DNA of 13,325 nt from Monoraphidium neglectum (Eukaryota; Chlorophyta; Chlorophyceae; Sphaeropleales; Selenastraceae), in contig NW_014012172.1 of the NCBI RefSeq assembly GCF_000611645.1, positions 1,177-14,501 on the forward strand. Direction: 5' to 3'. A program made the position numbers and the translations under genes. Positions 8,800-13,325 of the stretch are shown here, piece by piece (positions within the stretch are counted from its first letter, which is position 1; every line of letters starts with the position of its first letter). The notes under the pieces were generated by a model. The model was not told where the DNA came from and ran no database searches. It saw nothing but the letters and a program-made list of their open reading frames with translations.

Positions 8800-9545
8800 G
8801 GGCGTGGCTGGCGGTTGCACCTGAGCGAAGCGAGCGAGCATGTCATCGTCGGCCCACCTTGTGGTGAACCATCTGACCCCAACATTTGAGATCCTGTTGC
8901 ATCACATTGCCGGCGTGTGTGGCCCCCAAGTACGCAGCCTGTTTGCCGTATCTACCTTTGGCCACTCATATACGCTATGCCCCCTGCTTGCTAAACAAAT
9001 TTAAATTGTGTCAGCTTTCTTATGCCTGAGGTGTTTTGTAACAAAATCAGCACCAAACAGCCATTGCAATGTAAGAGCGCCATGATGAGCATGACATGTT
9101 GAGTCATTTGTGGACCTTCTCTGCATGGCCCGGGTGGCTGGCTGCACCTGGGCCATGCCAGCAGGCCCCCTTGCGGTTGGTGTGCGTACAAGCGGGCAGC
9201 AAAGTTGCAGATCAGCAAGTGTGACAAGCGAGGAGAAAACGGTGACGATCAAAATGGACAAAGTTACCGGGCAGCCAGGCAACGGCAGCTGTTGCAGCAC
9301 AATGCGAGGGGTGAAGAGGTAGGCACGGTGGCGCCAGCGCGGCACAAGCCATGGCGTACACAGGGGCTTGACGAGGGCGCCGCACCCAACCCCACACTGC
9401 TTATGGCATATGGACGGGCTATGGCACCTCCTCGGCCAACCTGCAGGTTTGTGGGCGTGTTGCAGATCCCCACTGCTCGTGATTGTGGTCGGCAGAGGTC
9501 GTTGCAAGGGCAAATGGAATTCCCAGGTCACGCCTTGCGGTATGG
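8800..9545. other. Convergent 3' region between the MDP-1-like gene and the Pro/Gln-rich gene
   Basis: No gene seen. It holds the plus-strand 3' UTR with poly(A) candidates at 9037-9041 and 9070-9074, and presumably the 3' UTR of the minus-strand gene that stops at 9546. The long open frames here have no recognisable family signature. Confidence 0.5.
9037..9041 (+). promoter_or_regulatory. Probable poly(A) signal TGTAA of the MDP-1-like gene
   Basis: First TGTAA after the TGA stop at 8797-8799, about 238 bases downstream. Another copy follows at 9070-9074. Confidence 0.5.
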
Positions 9546-10295
9546 CTAATTGAAGCCATGTTGCTGGGCAGGGTAGGGGCCGGACTGCTGCGCCCCGAAC
9601 GGCGTGCCGTGCGAAGGCGTGTTCATCAACGTCTGCTGCTGCTGCTGTTGCTGAGGTGGATGGTGTGGCTGCTGTGGCAGGTTGGGGTATCCGCCAACAG
9701 CAGGGGGGTAGCTTGCTGCGGTCCCATTGTAGTTCTGCCCTTGCACGGGATAGGGCTGCCCTTGCATGGGGTAGGGCTGCCCCGGAGGTAACCCCCCATT
9801 GTAGGGATAAGCGGGGTAGGGGGACGCCAGCTGGACCCCGGGGACCTGGGTGTTGGGTGTTGACATCGGTTTTGGGGGTTTGGTGGAGGGTATCAAGGCC
9901 AGATTGATGAGTGCAAGGGGAGGGGGTGCAAAGGTCAGGTGAGTGGGTGCGGGAGAGGGGGAGAGCGCGCTCCATGGCACCAGGCACTCACGTGCTATCA
10001 CGCATGGCTGCGATGTCTTGCCAACCATTCAGACCATGCAGCAACAACCCCAACATCAATTGGCAGGGCACTTTGCAGGGCAACCCGCGCACCGGGTACT
10101 GCGCAGGGCCGGGCGTGTAAACCACCATCCCCGCCTGCTGGTTCTGCGGGACCTCCGCTGGGTTCCGGGAGCAGCTGCGGGCGGGATTGCAGTTGCGGGG
10201 CAGGATCGCCGCAGAGGTGGTTGACTTGACGTGGATGCGGTCGAAGGCTTGCGCCGGCCGGTTCAAGCACGCCCAGAGCGCAGCTGGGAAGACAT
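9546..10295 (-). CDS. Pro/Gln/Tyr-rich low-complexity protein, 129 aa, three-exon model
   Basis: No known family recognised. Minus-strand model: 10271-10295 (ATG, MSSQLRSG), 10093-10157 and 9546-9845 (TAG stop), total 390 bases. Donors are GTGCTT and GTGCGC, acceptors end AACCCAG and ACACCCAG, and phases fit. The last exon is the safest part: 99 residues made of SPYPAYPY, tandem QPYPMQG/QPYPVQG units, YPPAVGGYP, HHPP followed by seven Gln, then PYPAQQHGFN. Composition suggests an intrinsically disordered, possibly prion-like or membrane-trafficking-type tail; this is only compositional. No transmembrane helix or signal peptide is seen. The first two exons are less certain: an alternative start is the ATG inside exon 2 (MVVYTPG), and a strong GTGAGT at the end of a longer exon 2 does not fit the frame of exon 3. 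Confidence 0.5.
9633..9653 (-). repeat. CAG-type trinucleotide tract coding for seven Gln
   Basis: Plus strand reads five CTG, one TTG and one CTG; on the coding (minus) strand this is seven glutamine codons in the last exon of the Pro/Gln-rich gene. Confidence 0.85.
9735..9776 (-). repeat. Two tandem 21-bp units coding for QPYPxQG
   Basis: The units 9735-9755 and 9756-9776 match at 19 of 21 positions by eye and are followed by the start of a third unit. On the minus strand they encode seven-residue Pro/Tyr/Gln repeats. Confidence 0.85.
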
Positions 10296-10410
10296 CACTT
10301 GATCCCACAGGTGTGGTTAATCACTCGACAGGGCACGGATGACTTCAGCCCGTGTGTGACGCCGCAACAGGCCGAATAACCCCAACCGTCTGAGTCCCCT
10401 CCATCCCCGT

Positions 10411-11673
10411 TTAAAGCATGTAAAAAGTCAGCTTGGCCCACCAGCAGAAGTAGAAGCAAGGGATCCAGCTACAGACAAAGAGGAGCCTGCAGAGGACAAA
10501 GGGCGCGGGACACAGTTTTGCCACAGCAGGATTGCAAGAAATCCGCAGGCAGCGAAGAGGGCAGTTGCGGGGTGTTGGGTGGATGCATCAAGCGCCGGCC
10601 TTCGAGTAATTTGGTACGTGCACGCGGCTGCTCGGCCCGTGGACGCACCATCCGATGCCCCAAAGCACTGCGGGAGTGGTGACGCATTGTTTGTATTCCT
10701 GCAGGCACTGCTGAGTCCTCTTGTCGAGAGGGGCTGCCTTGAAGGTCTCGGAGCGGCGCTCTTGCGACGACACGGCTGCGCATGGGCAAGGCGCTGGTGT
10801 AAGAGCAGTGTGCGTTTGCACCTAGATTGATACAGATCGCTGTGCTGGTTTTGCGAGCATCACCTCCACAGTCATGACGGCTGTCGCAGACGTCGAGCTG
10901 AGAAGTGACCAGGTGTGTCACATGGTAGGATGCTGGACCCGCCACCATGCTGCCAATGCACCCATCCGATGGTTTTCAACCCGATCGCGCCAGCAGCCCC
11001 CCAGCAGGCCATCCAGCCACAGCCGCTGCTTGCCAGCACTCCCGCGGCTCACATTGGTATTGGTTACTGCAGACCTTGAAGTTGTCAATGCACTTGCGGG
11101 TCATCAGGATGCCTGGCACAGCCAACAACAAAACATGGTTGTGCTTGGGGGTTCATTTTGTTTTTCGCGTGGGTGCGGGGCCAGACAGCGATAATCGCAC
11201 ACAGATGCGGGGCAGGTGAAGCCAAAAGCGGCCTGGCTCGCACAAGCGAACTGCTGAGCAGGCAGGCCGATCGCAGGCTTGACGTTCTGGCATGGTGGTC
11301 TGGCATGGCGGTGCACTACAAGCAGAGCAGGCGCACGCAGTGACGCGGCCAAGGCCGCGCGGCCCTGCTCACCTGGAACCCAGAAAGCGACGCCCACCAA
11401 CACCAGCAGAGCGAGCACGGCCCATGCCACCTTGTTGGCCCTGCAACGCATACCCGGCAGACGCGAGCGCTGCGGCGTTGGAGACACGGCGAGGGAGCAC
11501 ACCGCATTCGAGCACACAACATTGAATCACGCAGCTGTGGGGTCGTCGGCAAGGAGGCAAGGGCCAATCATGACCGCCTGTGCGCAAGCAGGGACTGAAA
11601 TGCCGGGCGCTTCCGGCACAGGCGCCCAGTTGGGCGCTTACCTGGTCTTCATGCCCCAGTAGCATCCTGCCAT
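10411..11673 (-). CDS. Small membrane-anchored or secreted protein with twin C-x6-C motifs (family not recognised)
   Basis: Minus-strand exons with good phase fit: 11642-11673 (donor GTAAGC), 11373-11440 (acceptor GTTGCAG, donor GTGAGC), 11068-11112 (acceptor TGCCAG, donor GTAACC) and an exon starting 10775 (acceptor GCGCAG). The upstream ATG at 11673 is chosen for its AAAATGG context; a second in-frame ATG is at 11652. The N-terminus has a hydrophobic helix at about residues 15-33 (VAWAVLALLVLVGVAFWV), a signal anchor or signal peptide. Two similar motifs follow, CIDNFKVC at 41-48 and CLQEYKQC at 72-79, joined by a charged linker. The 3' end is unresolved. Every GT in the later part of exon 4 (for example 10617) leaves phase 0, which would join the exon at 10486 in a frame that stops after five codons. 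The other frame of that exon gives a hydrophobic Cys-rich tail (SWIPCFYFCWWAKL) ending at 10411 but does not match in phase. The span given covers both. Confidence 0.48.
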
Positions 11674-12535
11674 TTTGTATTATTATCAGCGTGCGACTGC
11701 GGCGCGCCCACGAAGGCAGGGACGCGCCACAGGGCGGCGCCCTCGCAGGAGCTCAGAAGGGGGGTCGGGGCGCCCTGAGGTGGTCGCTCTTGTCACGGGA
11801 AGGGAGGTTCTCAGCAGCTGAAACTCATTACGCTCTAATGCTGACAATCTGTTAGGCCTACTTTCTGCCCTGACTGTCCCTGAAAGCGTCCTGGGCTGGC
11901 GAGAAGATCTGGAATGCGTGCACGGGGCTTGCCGGTGACAATGAGTACAAAAAGCCTTTTCAGGCTCGACGATTCCGTTTCAGGCACAGCAGGGTTGTGC
12001 CAAGGACCGGGTTACACCGCAACTTCGGAGTGCTGGGCGGAAGCCGCGCCCGCGCAGCAGGTGTTTAGGTGTATGCAAGGCTATGCAACAGATGTGCACC
12101 AGATTGCGTGCACATTACGCACTGCGTACATACAAGACAGTTCAAGATGTCTGTCCGCCTGCACACACCTGCACATGGCGCCCTGGTGTTGAGCAGCTGA
12201 CCGGACTTGCACGGGGGACCTTGGACGCACAGCCTGCTCACAGCTCGGCGACACTTCTCAATATACCCCTGAACTATTGTGAAACGCCGTGCTTCGCCCT
12301 ATGAGGCGCCGCGTGCATGATTCTTCAGGCGGCTCACGTGGGCTGCCCATGGCTGGCCAGCCGCTTGGGCACACAAGTACAAGGACTGTACCCCCTGCCC
12401 TGCCACGCGCACCGCCACTACCTAGAAAGGGGCCAGGCTTGCCTCCACAGCCGCACGGTGATGTGGGCTCTCGGCATCAATGCGGTTCGGACCCCCCTTG
12501 CCGCATCTCGCAGCATGCACGGTCGCGTGTTTGTG
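11674..12535. other. Noncoding stretch: Myb-gene 3' UTR and upstream region of the C-x6-C gene
   Basis: No convincing exon. The Myb-gene 3' UTR probably occupies 12012-12535, and 11674 to about 12000 is the upstream region of the twin C-x6-C gene. A minus-strand segment near 12350-12395, with an AG before and GTGAGC after, could be a small exon but fits no protein I recognise. Confidence 0.45.
12012..12016 (-). promoter_or_regulatory. Possible poly(A) signal TGTAA of the Myb-like gene
   Basis: Reads TGTAA on the minus strand, about 520 bases after the stop at 12536-12538. This is a long 3' UTR, so the assignment is tentative. Confidence 0.35.
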
Positions 12536-13325
12536 TTACTCAGCGGTCCCCTTGTCCTGCTGCCCTGCTGCCTCTGCAGCCGCGGCCATCCTCGCGGCCC
12601 CCCAGATGCGGTGCGCGGCCTCCTGCACAGCCGCGCCGAACGAGCCGCGGCACTCTGGCGCCAGGGCTTTAAGCATCAGGCGCCAGCGTTTGAGGGCCTG
12701 CGAGGCACGGCCGGCGAGCAAAGCCAGGTGAGGGCCGGCGGGCGAAACAACTGCTGCTGGACGAAGGGATTGAACCCAGGCTGAAGCAACAAGAAAGCGT
12801 GCATCGCCGCACCACGAACGCCGACGAGCGACGACGTGTTGCTGGCAGCCCGTGCGTGCCCAACCCTCGCCCGGGACAGTTGCCCTGCGCTCGTTCCTGC
12901 ATACTCGCCCCCTACCGCCCAGCATCCCTGAACATCCTCCCCACCCGCGTCCCCCAGCAGCAACGTGCTGCCCGCACCTGCGCCTCGCTGCGGCCGGGCA
13001 CCGCAGCCCCCCAGTCGACCTCGTGCTCTTCCGCGGCGCCGCCTGTCAGCAGCGCGCGCACCAGCAGGCGGTCCTCCTTGGGGTCCCACTCGCCGCGCGC
13101 CACCATGCTGGGGCCGCGGGTGTACCTGGGTGACACGAGTGAGTGACACCAGTGACATGAGGGACATGATTGAGTTTTCGCGCATGCACATGTGCACGTG
13201 CGCATATGGGCTTTGGCCGACTTGGTGGGTCGCCTGACAGGTCAGCCAGCTTTGCAGCTCCAACAGGGATGGCACGCCAACGTCGCCGCAGCCAGGGCGG
13301 GTTGCGGCGGGGGGTGGGGTGTGTG
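12536..13325 (-). CDS. Myb/SANT-domain protein, 3' part (5' end outside window)
   Basis: Probably a DNA-binding or chromatin-associated nuclear protein. Minus-strand exons seen: 12978-13125 (acceptor TCACCCAG, donor GTGCGG) and 12536-12697 (acceptor CCTCGCAG, stop TAA at 12536-12538), joined in phase 0. Together they spell one Myb repeat: GEWDPKEDRLL opens helix 1, VDWGAAVPGRSEAQ leads into the recognition helix, and ALKRWRLMLK completes it across the intron. The three regularly spaced Trp and the VPGRS..Q..KRW pattern are the Myb hallmark. The residues after it (about 43) are Ala/Gln-rich and unrecognised. The first exon starts mid-codon, so more coding sequence lies upstream. A possible further exon ending near 13239 (frame containing LRRRWRAI, donor GTCAGG) would fit in phase but is weak. 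The stop may not be final, as a GTAACA overlaps it. Which Myb subfamily this is cannot be said from the fragment. Confidence 0.72.

Noticed and set aside
9001..9987. 328-codon minus-strand open frame
   Set aside because: It runs through the 3' region and the Pro/Gln-rich exon in another frame, has no recognisable domain and looks like compositional openness.
10469..10948. 159-codon minus-strand open frame across exon 4 of the C-x6-C gene
   Set aside because: It ignores a strong acceptor at 10776 and uses a frame without the repeated C-x6-C motif, so it is treated as a shadow.
12350..12395. Possible small minus-strand exon with GTGAGC donor
   Set aside because: None of its three frames extends the Myb protein convincingly or resembles a known family; it is more likely 3' UTR or intergenic DNA.
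12760..12785. tRNA B-box-like GGTTCAATCCC on the minus strand
   Set aside because: The flanking bases do not form a five-pair T stem and no matching A box, anticodon arm or acceptor stem is seen.
12676..13275. 199-codon minus-strand open frame
   Set aside because: It is out of frame with the Myb repeat, which is the recognisable protein here; Arg/Gly/Ala composition indicates a GC-rich shadow.

Overview
The window looks like nuclear DNA of a green alga (Chlorophyta). Every recognisable gene is split into short exons by 130-470 base introns. Several donors have the form GTGCGN next to ordinary GTGAGT and GTAAGT, and TGTAA, the chlorophyte poly(A) signal, follows three of the plus-strand genes. 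There are no bacterial operons, ribosome-binding sites, CRISPR arrays or transposase genes. Exon models below were built by hand from reading-frame continuity, splice signals and remembered family consensus sequences. No alignment or search was run.

Layout. (1) 1-1260, plus: 3' end of a cysteine-rich repeat/EGF gene with near-identical 108-base phase-1 exons. (2) 1261-3521: 3' UTR and intergenic DNA with microsatellites and a few EGF-like decoy or relic segments. (3) 3522-6082, plus: a complete ten-exon gene for a single-domain polyphosphate kinase 2 (PPK2), 273 aa. (4) 6936-7761, minus: a complete three-exon SCP2 sterol/lipid-carrier protein of 114 aa ending in the peroxisomal signal AKL. 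(5) 7982-8799, plus: a three-exon relative of magnesium-dependent phosphatase 1 (MDP-1, HAD superfamily) whose catalytic motifs appear eroded. It is divergent from SCP2 across a 220-base spacer. (6) 9546-10295, minus: a Pro/Gln/Tyr-rich low-complexity protein. (7) 10411-11673, minus: an unrecognised membrane-anchored or secreted protein with two similar C-x6-C motifs. (8) 12536-13325, minus: 3' part of a Myb/SANT-domain protein whose 5' end lies outside the window.

The genes do not form an obvious pathway. PPK2 points to polyphosphate-dependent nucleotide phosphorylation and SCP2 to peroxisomal lipid handling; the rest are independent. The points most worth following are the probable pseudophosphatase, the intron-rich PPK2 gene with a likely GC-AG intron, the phase-1 exon duplication, and the twin C-x6-C membrane protein.
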